63,680 nucleotides of DNA from Firmicutes bacterium UBA1422 (GTDB lineage: Bacteria; Bacillota; Clostridia; Peptostreptococcales; Anaerovoracaceae). Each line of letters starts with the position of its first letter. Position 1 is the stretch's first letter. This document shows positions 47,478-56,279 of the stretch, one piece after another. The stretch spans positions 148,157 through 211,836 of the forward strand of contig DBPK01000001.1 in the NCBI GenBank assembly GCA_002304835.1. The letters run 5' to 3'. The translations under genes and the position numbers were made by a program. The notes beneath the pieces are model-generated. The model was given only the letters and a program-made list of their open reading frames with translations, did no database searches and was not told the DNA's origin.

Positions 47478-49964
47478 TCAGTTTTCTTTTAAAGAAAATA
47501 GTGATATCTGCTCTTCTTTGTCAGGTCCTTTGTCTTCTTCTTTTGCTTTTTCCAACCGGGCAAGCTTGATTTTGGCATTTTCCAGCAGTTCTTCCGGAAC
47601 TCCCGCCAATCTTGCCACATGGATCCCGTAGCTCCTGCTGGCGGTGCCCGGGACTATCTTATGCAGAAATATGACTTCTCCGTTCTCTTCCGCCACATCC
47701 ACATTGAGGTTCCTGAATCCCCTGAGGGAGCCTTCCATGGAGGTGAGTTCGTGATAATGGGAAGCAAAAAGTGTACGTATCTGTTTATCGGACTTGCACA
47801 GGTATTCTATTGCAGCCCAGGCTATGGAAAGCCCGTCATATGTACTGGTTCCACGCCCTATTTCGTCTAATATAACAAGGCTTTTTGATGTGGCAGTGTT
47901 CAGTATATATGCAAGTTCGCTCATTTCAACGAAAAAAGTACTTTGGCCTCCCGCCAGATTGTCCGATGCCCCTATTCTTGTAAATATCCTGTCGGTTATC
48001 CCGATGGATGCGGCCTCGCAGGGCACAAAACAGCCCGCCTGGGCCATGAGAACGATAAGAGCGGTCTGTCTCATATATGTGGACTTTCCGGACATATTAG
48101 GGCCTGTTATGAGCAGCATGGAAGCATCCTGTCTGTCCATATAAGTGTCATTAGCCACAAATATACCGTCTTTTATGGTCTGTTCTATAACAGGATGACG
48201 ACCTTTTTCAATAAAGATCGTATCGCTTTCATTCATTTCGGGTTTCACATAATCGAGTCTTGAGCTTACCTGGGCAAAAGAAGCAAGTACATCCAGTGTA
48301 GAAACGGCATGGGATGTTTTCTGTATCCTGCCTATATGTTCCTTTATGAAATCCCGCAGACTGCAAAAAAGTTCATACTCTTTTTGGTTTATTTTCATTT
48401 CCGCATTAAGTACTATGCTTTCGGTCTCTTTCAGTTCGGGAGTTATGAATCTTTCTGCGTTGACAAGGGTCTGTTTTCTTATATAGTTGTCAGGGATCAT
48501 GTCATATTTGGACTTGGTTATTTCGATATAGTATCCAAAAACCTTATTATATCCAACCTTCAGGTTGCTTATGCCTGTCCTTTCTCTTTCTTTGTTTTCC
48601 AGGGAAGCTATCCACTTTCTGGCATCCTTTATGGAATTTTTGAGTTCATCCAGTTCGGGGGAATAACCGTCTTTTATGAGCCCGCCTTCTTTTACGGTAA
48701 AGGGGGGATCGTCTTTTATGGCCTTGGCTATCCTGTCATGGACTTCTTCAAGAGTATCTATATTCATGTAGATCTCATTCAGCAAAAGGCTTTCACTGTC
48801 TTTAATATCCAATTTTATTTCCGGCAGCACATAAAGGGAATTCCTAAGGGCAACTATGTCTTTACCGTTGGCACTGCCGGTGGCGATCTTGGCTGAAAGT
48901 CTTTCAAAGTCATATATGGCTTTTAGGCTTTCTTTTATGTTGTTTCTTAGCATTTCGTCTTCCAGCAGAGCTTCTACCGCATCCAGTCTTTCGCATATTT
49001 CCTGACATGATATAAGGGGTTCTCTCAGCCAGTTCCTTATCTTTCTTCCCCCCATGGCGGTATGGGTCTTATCCAGTACACCAAGCAGGGATCCGCGGGT
49101 CTTTTTTTCCCAAAGAGTTTCAGTGATCTCCAGATTTTTGATGGTGGACTTGTCAAGGACCATACGGCTGCCTATCTGATAAATACCGAAGCTTTTTATA
49201 TGTTCCATGGTCTGTTTCTGGGTCTGCAGAAGGTAACTTATAAGGGCGCCCAGAGACAAAGCGGCTGAAGTTTTTTCATCAAGGCCTATGCCCGCCGGGG
49301 ATCTTGTCCCGAACTGTCTGAATATGGCATCCGCAGTTTCATCTTCGGAATAGTATCTTGCGGGAAGTATGTTTATGCGGGCATCACAGGAACCTTCCAG
49401 CTCTTCTTTTTTTATGTGGTCGATAAAGCCTTCATTTACAATGATCTCACTTGCCTTTATTCGTACCAGTTCGTTTAGAAGGGCCGGTTTCCCCTCCTCT
49501 TCCGGAAACTCGGTCACATTCATTTCTCCCGTTGAAATATCACAGTATGAGAATCCGAAACGATCCTTTGCCAGGTAGACGGATGCAAGATAGTTGTTTT
49601 CTCTTTCGTTGAGCATTTCTCCGCTGGTTATGGTGCCCGGGGTCACTATTCTCAGGACTTCTCTTTTTACTATGCCCTTTGCTTGTGCCGGATCTTCGGT
49701 CTGTTCGCAAACGGCGACTTTATATCCTCTTTCTACCAGTTTTGATATATATGAATCCACTGCATGAAAAGGAACTCCGCACATGGGCGCTCTTTCGGCA
49801 AGTCCGCAGTTTTTCCCCGTAAGGGTCAGTTCAAGTTCTTTTGAGGCGGTTTTTGCGTCATCAAAAAACATCTCATAAAAATCGCCCAGCCTGAAGAAAA
49901 GTATACAGTCACTGTATTCTTCCTTTATTTCCATGTACTGCTGCATCATGGGTGACAGTTTCAT
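47478..49964 (-). CDS. mutS: DNA mismatch repair protein MutS
   Basis: An 828-residue protein, slightly shorter than the family mean. The mismatch-binding domain has FFRLGDFYEMFFDDA (Phe-x-Glu at FYEMF); the Walker A is LITGPNMSGKSTYMRQTA; Walker B is LVILDEIGRGTSTYDG; and ASHYHELTSMEG follows. The C-terminus ends soon after the ATPase domain, without a long beta-clamp tail. Its start overlaps the aminotransferase stop by 4 nt (ATGA). Confidence 0.96.
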   Translation of the reverse strand: MKLSPMMQQYMEIKEEYSDCILFFRLGDFYEMFFDDAKTASKELELTLTGKNCGLAERAPMCGVPFHAVDSYISKLVERGYKVAVCEQTEDPAQAKGIVKREVLRIVTPGTITSGEMLNERENNYLASVYLAKDRFGFSYCDISTGEMNVTEFPEEEGKPALLNELVRIKASEIIVNEGFIDHIKKEELEGSCDARINILPARYYSEDETADAIFRQFGTRSPAGIGLDEKTSAALSLGALISYLLQTQKQTMEHIKSFGIYQIGSRMVLDKSTIKNLEITETLWEKKTRGSLLGVLDKTHTAMGGRKIRNWLREPLISCQEICERLDAVEALLEDEMLRNNIKESLKAIYDFERLSAKIATGSANGKDIVALRNSLYVLPEIKLDIKDSESLLLNEIYMNIDTLEEVHDRIAKAIKDDPPFTVKEGGLIKDGYSPELDELKNSIKDARKWIASLENKERERTGISNLKVGYNKVFGYYIEITKSKYDMIPDNYIRKQTLVNAERFITPELKETESIVLNAEMKINQKEYELFCSLRDFIKEHIGRIQKTSHAVSTLDVLASFAQVSSRLDYVKPEMNESDTIFIEKGRHPVIEQTIKDGIFVANDTYMDRQDASMLLITGPNMSGKSTYMRQTALIVLMAQAGCFVPCEAASIGITDRIFTRIGASDNLAGGQSTFFVEMSELAYILNTATSKSLVILDEIGRGTSTYDGLSIAWAAIEYLCKSDKQIRTLFASHYHELTSMEGSLRGFRNLNVDVAEENGEVIFLHKIVPGTASRSYGIHVARLAGVPEELLENAKIKLARLEKAKEEDKGPDKEEQISLFSLKEN

Positions 49965-51148
49965 CTTCTGTACTCCTTAAGTCCCAGTTTAATGAGCTCT
50001 ATCCCTCTCAAAAGGTCTTTTTCGTTTAGAACATAAGCAAGACGTATCTCATCTCTGCCAAGGCCGGGAGTTCCGTAAAATCCTTCAGCGGGAACGAACA
50101 TGGTACTTTCTCCCCTGTCTTCGAAGTCATCCAGCATCCAGATGAGAAAATCCTCCGCATCTTTTACCGGAAGTTTGCAGGTTATATAAAATGCGCCTCT
50201 GGGTTTTTCACATACTATGCCTTCTATTTTCTGCAGTGCATTATATGCCACATTTCTTCTGTGGTTGTATTCCTCCTTGGTTTTGTCAAAGAAGTCCTTT
50301 GGCAGATCATATAAAGTTACAGCGCCTATCTGGTCCAGTGTGGGACAGCACAATCTGGCCTGAGCAAGTTTCATGGCATTTTCATATATATCTTTGTTTT
50401 TTGTGGCCAGGGAACCGATCCTGGCTCCGCATGCGCTGAATCTTTTGGAAATACTGTCTGTTATTATTACGTTTTGTGAGGCTTCTTCAAACTGACCAAA
50501 ACTCAGGATATCGTCGGTGTCATAGCAGAATTCCCTGTATACCTCATCGGCTATTATAAAAAAGTCATGTTCAATGGCCAGATCACATATCATTTTCATC
50601 TCATCCTTTGAAAGGACCGTACCTGTGGGATTCCCCGGATTGCAAAGACATATTGCCTTTGTCTTTGGAGAGATGGCTTTCTTTAGTTTGTTTTTGTCTG
50701 CATAATGATATCCTTCTTCTGCTTTTGTGGTCACCGGAACGATCTTTCCTCCGTATATCCCTGTGAAAAGATTATAGTTCGTATAATAAGGCTCCGGTAT
50801 TATGATCTCGTCTCCCGGGTTTATTACGCAGGCCATGGCGAATAAAAGAGCTTCGCTTCCGCCGTTGGTTATTATTATTTCACTGCGTGAATAATCCATA
50901 TGGTATCTTCTGTAATAGCGTCTCTGGGCATCGATGGTCTCTGTCATGCCCTCTGAAGCTGAATAAGCAAGAACATCCTCATCAAAAGATCTTACTGCCT
51001 CCATGAACTCGGGAGGTGTTTTTATATCCGGCTGCCCGATGTTCAGGTGATATATTTTTTTGCCGCGCATTTTTGCCCTGTTGGCATAAACATAGTATTT
51101 TTTCACCGGCGAATGCGGCATCGCCATGATTTGTTTAGATAATTTCAT
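49961..51148 (-). CDS. Class I/II PLP-dependent aminotransferase
   Basis: A 395-residue fold-type I aminotransferase of the AspC/COG0436 group. It has IYHLNIGQPDIKTPPEFMEA, GGSEALLFAMAC, CNPGNPTGTVLSKDEM, DEVYREF, the PLP lysine in TDSISKRFSACGARIGSL, and the substrate Arg region near GRDEIRLAYVL. It likely transfers amino groups between aspartate, or an aromatic or branched amino acid, and 2-oxoglutarate; specificity is not readable. It overlaps tlyA by 14 nt and mutS by 4 nt, which ties it into the operon although its role there is unclear. AGGGGA precedes its start. Confidence 0.9.
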   Translation of the reverse strand: MKLSKQIMAMPHSPVKKYYVYANRAKMRGKKIYHLNIGQPDIKTPPEFMEAVRSFDEDVLAYSASEGMTETIDAQRRYYRRYHMDYSRSEIIITNGGSEALLFAMACVINPGDEIIIPEPYYTNYNLFTGIYGGKIVPVTTKAEEGYHYADKNKLKKAISPKTKAICLCNPGNPTGTVLSKDEMKMICDLAIEHDFFIIADEVYREFCYDTDDILSFGQFEEASQNVIITDSISKRFSACGARIGSLATKNKDIYENAMKLAQARLCCPTLDQIGAVTLYDLPKDFFDKTKEEYNHRRNVAYNALQKIEGIVCEKPRGAFYITCKLPVKDAEDFLIWMLDDFEDRGESTMFVPAEGFYGTPGLGRDEIRLAYVLNEKDLLRGIELIKLGLKEYRR

Positions 51149-51953
51149 TAGATTCCCCTACTGTTTTTTTAATATTTATTGAAGTCTCTTCATTTTCGGA
51201 AACTGCTTCATGATCATTCTTTTTCAAAAAAAGCAGATATTCGATATTGCCCCCGGCACCTTTTATGGGCGAATATGTAAGTCCCGCAGGGAAAAGCCCC
51301 GCATCCTTTCCATATCCGATCACCTTTTTTATTACCTCCTCATGCACTTTTTTGTCTCTTACTATGCCTTTTTTCCCTACCTGATCCCTGCCCGCCTCAA
51401 ATTGAGGTTTAACGAGACAGATTATGCTGCCGTCTTCTTTAAGAAACATGGCAGCTTTCGGGAAAATAAGGTTCACCGAAATAAAAGAAACATCTATACT
51501 TATAAAATCCGCTTTCTCACTTATTTGCTCATGATCCATATGGCGGATATTGGTTCTCTCAATATTTATTACTCTTTTATCATTTCGCAGCTTCCAGTCA
51601 AGCTGTCCGTATCCCACATCTATGGCATACACCTTTGCGGCTCCCGCCTTGAGCATACAGTCCGTGAAACCGCCCGTTGATGCTCCCATGTCGATGGCAG
51701 TTTTTCCTTGGAGGTCTATTTTGAAAACGTCAAGAGCTTTTTTCAGTTTAAGACCGCCTCTTCCCACATAGGGGCAGGCATCCTCCTTTACGGAGATTTC
51801 TTCGTCGGGATCGATCTGCATCCCTGCTTTATAGGCCATCTGACCTTTGACGGTGACAAGACCGGCCATTACAGAGGCTTTGGCTTTTTCCCGGGAAGAG
51901 AAGAATCCTCTTTTCACAAGAACGGAATCAAGCCTTTCCTTCAATGAGATCAC
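51135..51953 (-). CDS. tlyA: TlyA family rRNA 2'-O-methyltransferase
   Basis: A 272-residue protein. The N-terminal S4 RNA-binding domain (LKERLDSVLVKRGFFSSREK; VTVKGQMAYKAG) is followed by an FtsJ-like methyltransferase with VGRGGLKLKKALDVF, SAM motif DMGASTGGFTDCML, ISIDVSFISV and CLVKPQFEAGRDQVGKKGIV. TlyA methylates ribose in 16S and/or 23S rRNA. Position after dxs is standard in Firmicutes; argR-recN, which normally follow, are replaced here by the aminotransferase and mutSL. It overlaps dxs by 26 nt. The last ~25 residues are an acidic extension. Confidence 0.93.
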   Translation of the reverse strand: MISLKERLDSVLVKRGFFSSREKAKASVMAGLVTVKGQMAYKAGMQIDPDEEISVKEDACPYVGRGGLKLKKALDVFKIDLQGKTAIDMGASTGGFTDCMLKAGAAKVYAIDVGYGQLDWKLRNDKRVINIERTNIRHMDHEQISEKADFISIDVSFISVNLIFPKAAMFLKEDGSIICLVKPQFEAGRDQVGKKGIVRDKKVHEEVIKKVIGYGKDAGLFPAGLTYSPIKGAGGNIEYLLFLKKNDHEAVSENEETSINIKKTVGESNEII

Positions 51954-53796
51954 TTATCCTTTCTGCTGTTCCGGCGGCATCGAGCCTGTATTTTTTGTAC
52001 AGTTCAAAGGCGGAACCGTGTTCAATGAATTTATCGGGCCAGCCCAAATTGATCACTTTTGCTTTTATATTGTTTTTCATCAACAGAGCCGCAGCCCTTT
52101 CTCCGAACCCGCCCTTTATTATGTTATCTTCCAGGGTTATTATGTGTTTGGTTTTTTTTGCCGAAGAAATTATTTTTTCTTCATCGATGGGAGAAACGAA
52201 ACGGACATTTGCAACTCCGGTATCTATGCCTTTCTTTTTAAGTATCTCTGCAGTTTCAAGGGCAGTTTTTACCATACTTCCCAGTGCCCATATCTCTGCA
52301 TCTTTTCCCTGGGATATTATCTGGGAGCCCCGGTAAAGAGGGATCCTGTCTTTGAGTATGTCACCGTTTTCACCCCTGGGGTACCTTATTACACAGGGAG
52401 TGGCCAGGGTAAGGGCATGATCCATCATCTGCTCCAGCTCTCTTCCGTCGGCCGGAGCCATTACTGTCATTCCCGGCATGTGACTGAAATATGAAATATC
52501 GAACATACCGTGGTGTGTTTCTCCGTCTGCTCCCACATTTCCCGCTCTGTCTGCGGCAAAAATAACAGGAAGTCCCTGAAGGCATACGTCGGTTATTATT
52601 TCGTCATAGGCTCTTTGGAGGAAGGTGGAGTAAATGGCTACGAATGGTCTTGCACCGCCTTTTGCAAGGCCTGCTGCGAAGGAAACTGCATGTTCTTCGG
52701 CCATGCCCACATCAAAAGTCCTGTCGGGAAATCTGCTGCAGAATTCCGAAAGACCTGTTCCTTCCGTCATTGCTGCGGAAACCGCTACTATCCTGTCATC
52801 GTCTTCTGCCAGTTCAACCAGTTTTTTGCCGAAAACATCAGAATATGTGGGAATATCAGAAGGATCAACAGCTACTCCCGTTTCGGGATCAAAAGGTCCC
52901 GTACCGTGATATCTGCCCGGATAAACTTCAGCATTTCTGTATCCTTTACCTTTTTCGGTTATTATATGCAGCAATACCGGTCCTTCGGCATTTTTTGCAA
53001 GTTCCATGTGCATGGAAAGTTCTTCTATGTTGTGGCCGTCCAGGGGGCCTATATAGGTGAATCCCATTTCTTCGAATATGACGCCGTTAACAATGACATA
53101 TTTAAGGGAATCTCTCAGTTTTTCCATTCCGGAATAGATATTGTTCCCTATGCCGGGTATCTTTTTGGAGGCTTTTTTGACATTTCTTTTCAGACTGTAA
53201 TATCCTTTTGAAACTCTTAGCTTGCTCAGGTGCTTGGAAACACCGCCGGTGCTTTTGGATATGGACATGCCGTTGTCATTCAATATCACTATGGCGTTCG
53301 CCCCTGAATCTCCAAGATTGTTGAGACCCTCATATGCAAGTCCGCCGCTTAAGGCTCCGTCGCCTATGACTGCCACCGCGTTGTATTTTTCTCCGTTCAG
53401 ATCTCTGGCCTTGGCAAGGCCTGTTACAAGAGATATGGAATTGCTGCCGTGACCGGTGCTGAATATATCATGGGGACTTTCTGAGATCCTGGGGAATCCG
53501 CTAAGTCCCCCCGTCTTTCTCAGAGTGCAGAATTTATCAGCTCTCCCGGTAAGTATTTTATGTATGTATGACTGATGGCCCACATCCCAGACTATCTTGT
53601 CTTTGGGACTTTCAAAAACCTTATGAAGTGCTATTGAAAGTTCCACTGCCCCAAGATTCGAGGCCAGATGTCCTCCGGTACAGGATATATTGGATATTAG
53701 AAAATCCCTTATGTCGTAGGACAAAAGTTCCAGTTCATCTATATCCATATTTTTAAGGTCATTGGGGAAATCGTATTCTGTCAGTTTTTTTCTCAT
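51928..53796 (-). CDS. dxs: 1-deoxy-D-xylulose-5-phosphate synthase
   Basis: A 622-residue TPP enzyme and first step of the MEP isoprenoid route (pyruvate + glyceraldehyde 3-phosphate). It has VWDVGHQSYIHKILTGR, GHGSNSISLVTGLAKARD, the TPP/Mg motif VIGDGALSGGLAYEGLNN with NDNGMSIS, EEMGFTYIGPLDGHN, MAEEHAVSFAAGLAKGG, and the C-terminal domain LEDNIIKGGFG. The start follows GAAAGGTAAC on the minus strand. The leader is a T/C-rich repeat of ~150 nt. Confidence 0.97.
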   Translation of the reverse strand: MRKKLTEYDFPNDLKNMDIDELELLSYDIRDFLISNISCTGGHLASNLGAVELSIALHKVFESPKDKIVWDVGHQSYIHKILTGRADKFCTLRKTGGLSGFPRISESPHDIFSTGHGSNSISLVTGLAKARDLNGEKYNAVAVIGDGALSGGLAYEGLNNLGDSGANAIVILNDNGMSISKSTGGVSKHLSKLRVSKGYYSLKRNVKKASKKIPGIGNNIYSGMEKLRDSLKYVIVNGVIFEEMGFTYIGPLDGHNIEELSMHMELAKNAEGPVLLHIITEKGKGYRNAEVYPGRYHGTGPFDPETGVAVDPSDIPTYSDVFGKKLVELAEDDDRIVAVSAAMTEGTGLSEFCSRFPDRTFDVGMAEEHAVSFAAGLAKGGARPFVAIYSTFLQRAYDEIITDVCLQGLPVIFAADRAGNVGADGETHHGMFDISYFSHMPGMTVMAPADGRELEQMMDHALTLATPCVIRYPRGENGDILKDRIPLYRGSQIISQGKDAEIWALGSMVKTALETAEILKKKGIDTGVANVRFVSPIDEEKIISSAKKTKHIITLEDNIIKGGFGERAAALLMKNNIKAKVINLGWPDKFIEHGSAFELYKKYRLDAAGTAERISDLIEGKA

Positions 53797-53859
53797 TTGT
53801 TTTTGTTACCTTTCAGGGTCGGATCTCTTCGATTATGTTTATTATTTATTATTTTCTGT

Positions 53860-53975
53860 TTTGCCTATTCTGCCTTGGGCTGTTTTATTCTGCCTTTGTC
53901 TGTTTTATTCTGCTTTATTCTGTTTTATTTAATTTTGTTTAATTTGTTTTATTTTATTTTGTTCTATTTTGTTCT
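53860..53975 (-). repeat. Low-complexity T-rich repeat (CTGTTTTATTCTGC-like) upstream of dxs
   Basis: CTGTTTTATTCTG or close copies appear at least three times, grading into TTTTATTTTGTTC repeats that reach into the last codons of ispA. No gene is present. Confidence 0.7.
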
Positions 53976-54857
53976 GTCTTCCAGGTCTTTTATCAGGGTC
54001 GTAAAAAATTCCGCATTATCATAATAGGGTGAAAGTATTTCTATGGCTTCATCAGTGAGTTCAGAAACTTTTTGCCTTGATCTTTCTATCCCGTAAAGGG
54101 CCGGATAGGTGGCCTTGTTTTTTTGTGCATCTACACCTTTCTTTTTGCCCATTTCTTCTTCCTGCCCGGTCACATCAAGGATATCATCGGCTATTTGAAA
54201 TGCCAGGCCAAGATTTTCTGCATAATCGGTAAGCCTGTCAAGGGTCTCCGGTTCAGCTTCCCCCAGATGGGCCCCTGCCCTTACAGCTGCGATTATCATG
54301 TCTGCGGTCTTGTTGATGTGTATGTAATCAAGCATCTCCATGGAACAGGTCTTTCCCTCCGCTTCTATGTCTGCCGCCTGCCCTGCCACCATTCCTCGGC
54401 ATCCCGCACCTTTGGCTATTTCAAAAGAAGCCCTGACTCTTTTTTTGAGTCTGACGGGATCATCGAAATATATGAGCATATCCTTGTTCATGGCTTCAAA
54501 GGCGGATGTGAGCAGTCCGTCCCCGGCCAGTATGGCGATGGCTTCTCCGAAAACCTTGTGATTTGTGGCTATGCCCCGGCGAAGGTCGTCATCATCCATG
54601 GCAGGAAGGTCATCGTGTATCAGGGAATATGTATGAATGTATTCTATGGCACAGGCATAGGTTATGGAATTGGAAACATGTCCGTTACAGAATTCGCAGG
54701 CTCCCAGCAAAAGAGCCGGCCTTAGACGTTTTCCGCCGGCAGTGAGGCTGTATTTCATGGATTCATATACGGTCATGCTTTTGCTGTCCACATCCGGGAG
54801 AAAATCGAGGAGGTGTTCTTCTGTTATTTCTTTGAATCTCAGATAATCTTTATTCAT
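53964..54857 (-). CDS. ispA: Polyprenyl (farnesyl-type) diphosphate synthase
   Basis: A 297-residue trans-prenyltransferase: GGKRLRPALLLGACE, first Asp-rich motif HDDLPAMDDDDLRRG with two extra residues between the aspartates (the bacterial short-chain FPP type), second Asp-rich motif FQIADDILDVTG, and GKKKGVDAQKNKATYP. It condenses isopentenyl diphosphate with dimethylallyl/geranyl diphosphate. It lies between xseB and dxs, the usual Firmicutes order. GAGAGGAAAACA precedes the start. Confidence 0.95.
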   Translation of the reverse strand: MNKDYLRFKEITEEHLLDFLPDVDSKSMTVYESMKYSLTAGGKRLRPALLLGACEFCNGHVSNSITYACAIEYIHTYSLIHDDLPAMDDDDLRRGIATNHKVFGEAIAILAGDGLLTSAFEAMNKDMLIYFDDPVRLKKRVRASFEIAKGAGCRGMVAGQAADIEAEGKTCSMEMLDYIHINKTADMIIAAVRAGAHLGEAEPETLDRLTDYAENLGLAFQIADDILDVTGQEEEMGKKKGVDAQKNKATYPALYGIERSRQKVSELTDEAIEILSPYYDNAEFFTTLIKDLEDRTK

Positions 54858-54873
54858 TGTTTTCCTCTCTTTC

Positions 54874-55068
54874 TCATTTGGAATAAGTTTCGATTTTCTG
54901 TTTTGCTTTTTTTAGTATTTCATCGCACTGCTTATAATATTCAATTCCTTTTTCGTAGTTTTTTAGAGCTTCTTCCAGGGTGATATCTTCTTTCTGAAGG
55001 TTCTCCGCCGTTTCCTCCAGTTTTTTCATGGTTTCTTCAAAGGTCATTTTTTTGGTGGCTGCACTCAT
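54874..55068 (-). CDS. xseB: Exodeoxyribonuclease VII small subunit
   Basis: A 64-residue helical hairpin protein with the family pattern MTFEETMKKLEETAENLQKE, ITLEEALKNYEKGIEYYKQC and EILKKAKQKIE. It binds the long helical arm of XseA. Its ATG overlaps the xseA stop by 4 nt. Confidence 0.94.
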   Translation of the reverse strand: MSAATKKMTFEETMKKLEETAENLQKEDITLEEALKNYEKGIEYYKQCDEILKKAKQKIETYSK

Positions 55069-56279
55069 TTTTTGTTCCTCCTGACTTCAGATATAAGAGA
55101 ATCTGCTTCGCCGTCTGACATTATCAGCGTTACCTGCTGGTCTTTTGCCAGGTCCACCGTGCTGTTTATCATGATGCCATTCTCATCGGTAACTACGCTG
55201 TAACCTTTTCTCATTATATTTTTGGGATTCAGATCTTCAAGCATCCGCATAAAGTTTTCTTTGCGCTCTTCCATCATGCCTATCATAGATGAAAAGGCTC
55301 TTGAATTTGAAAGGATGAGGCTGTCTGCTCTGTATTTCAAAAACTCCGTTCTTTCATTTATGGATCTGCGAAAGTTCTGAAGATCCAGGGTCTTAAGTCT
55401 TTCTTCTTTGTATTTCAGGGATTCAACAAGACTTTCTTGAATTGTTTCCATTAAATAGTTCAGGGTCTCTATTATTTCTGAGGTGTCGGGCACTGCCATC
55501 ACCGCTGCTGCAGTTGGTGTTTCACCCCGGGCATCGGCTGTGAAATCCGCAATGGTGAAGTCTGTTTCATGGCCCACGGCGGATATTACCGGGATCTTGG
55601 ATGCGTATATGCTTCTGGCAACGATTTCTTCGTTAAAGGCCCAGAGCTCTTCTGCGCTGCCGCCGCCCCGCCCGGTTATGATTATATCCGTTTCCGGAAA
55701 ATCCGTGTTTATATGATCTATGGCCGATGATATTTCTGCTGCGGCTTCCGGCCCCTGAACAAGCACCGGATATATGAGTATATCTGTAACATTGTTTCTT
55801 TTGGTTATTATTTTCACCATATCAGCCACTGCGGCACCTGTTTGTGATGTGACCAGGGCTATTTTTAGGGGGAAATAAGGGAGAGGTTTCTTGTGGGAAG
55901 CCGCAAAAAGTCCTTCTTTCTCCAGCTTTTGTTTGAGTTTGTCGAAGGCGATGGCAAGGTCGCCCTGACCTTCTACCTGTATATCTGAAACCATCAGGGA
56001 ATAATAGCCGCCCTTTTCATAAACGGAAACATGTCCGGCAGCCGTTATTTCCATACCTTCATCAAGCTCGTACCGTATGCCCGGGACCCTTTCCCGGGGG
56101 AGAAAACAGTTTATCCTGCTTTTTTCGTCCTTCAGAGTAAAATATATGTGACCGGAATCATGGTGTTTGAGATTTGAGATCTCCCCAATCACACTTACAT
56201 TCCCCAGCAAGGGATCTGTTTGCAATATACGTTTTATGTAAGTTGTAAGCTGCGAAACTTTTATGGGTTTTGCCGCCAT
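55065..56279 (-). CDS. xseA: Exodeoxyribonuclease VII large subunit
   Basis: A 404-residue nuclease subunit. The N-terminal OB fold has VSVIGEISNLKHHDSGHIYF and TLKDEKSRINCFL. The catalytic core has TSQTGAAVADMVKI, ITGRGGGSAEELWAFNEEIV and VISAVGHETDFTIADFTADA, then RGETPTAAA; a long coiled coil and NIMRKGYSVVTDENG close the protein. It degrades single-stranded DNA to oligonucleotides. It overlaps the tsaD-like gene by 19 nt, and GGGAGGCAGAAAATT precedes its start. Confidence 0.95.
   Translation of the reverse strand: MAAKPIKVSQLTTYIKRILQTDPLLGNVSVIGEISNLKHHDSGHIYFTLKDEKSRINCFLPRERVPGIRYELDEGMEITAAGHVSVYEKGGYYSLMVSDIQVEGQGDLAIAFDKLKQKLEKEGLFAASHKKPLPYFPLKIALVTSQTGAAVADMVKIITKRNNVTDILIYPVLVQGPEAAAEISSAIDHINTDFPETDIIITGRGGGSAEELWAFNEEIVARSIYASKIPVISAVGHETDFTIADFTADARGETPTAAAVMAVPDTSEIIETLNYLMETIQESLVESLKYKEERLKTLDLQNFRRSINERTEFLKYRADSLILSNSRAFSSMIGMMEERKENFMRMLEDLNPKNIMRKGYSVVTDENGIMINSTVDLAKDQQVTLIMSDGEADSLISEVRRNKK

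Noticed and set aside
48309..48896. 195-codon antisense frame inside mutS
   Set aside because: Hydrophobic shadow frame opposite a conserved gene.
52510..53211. 233-codon antisense frame inside dxs
   Set aside because: Shadow of a well-conserved gene without a ribosome binding site or recognisable domain.
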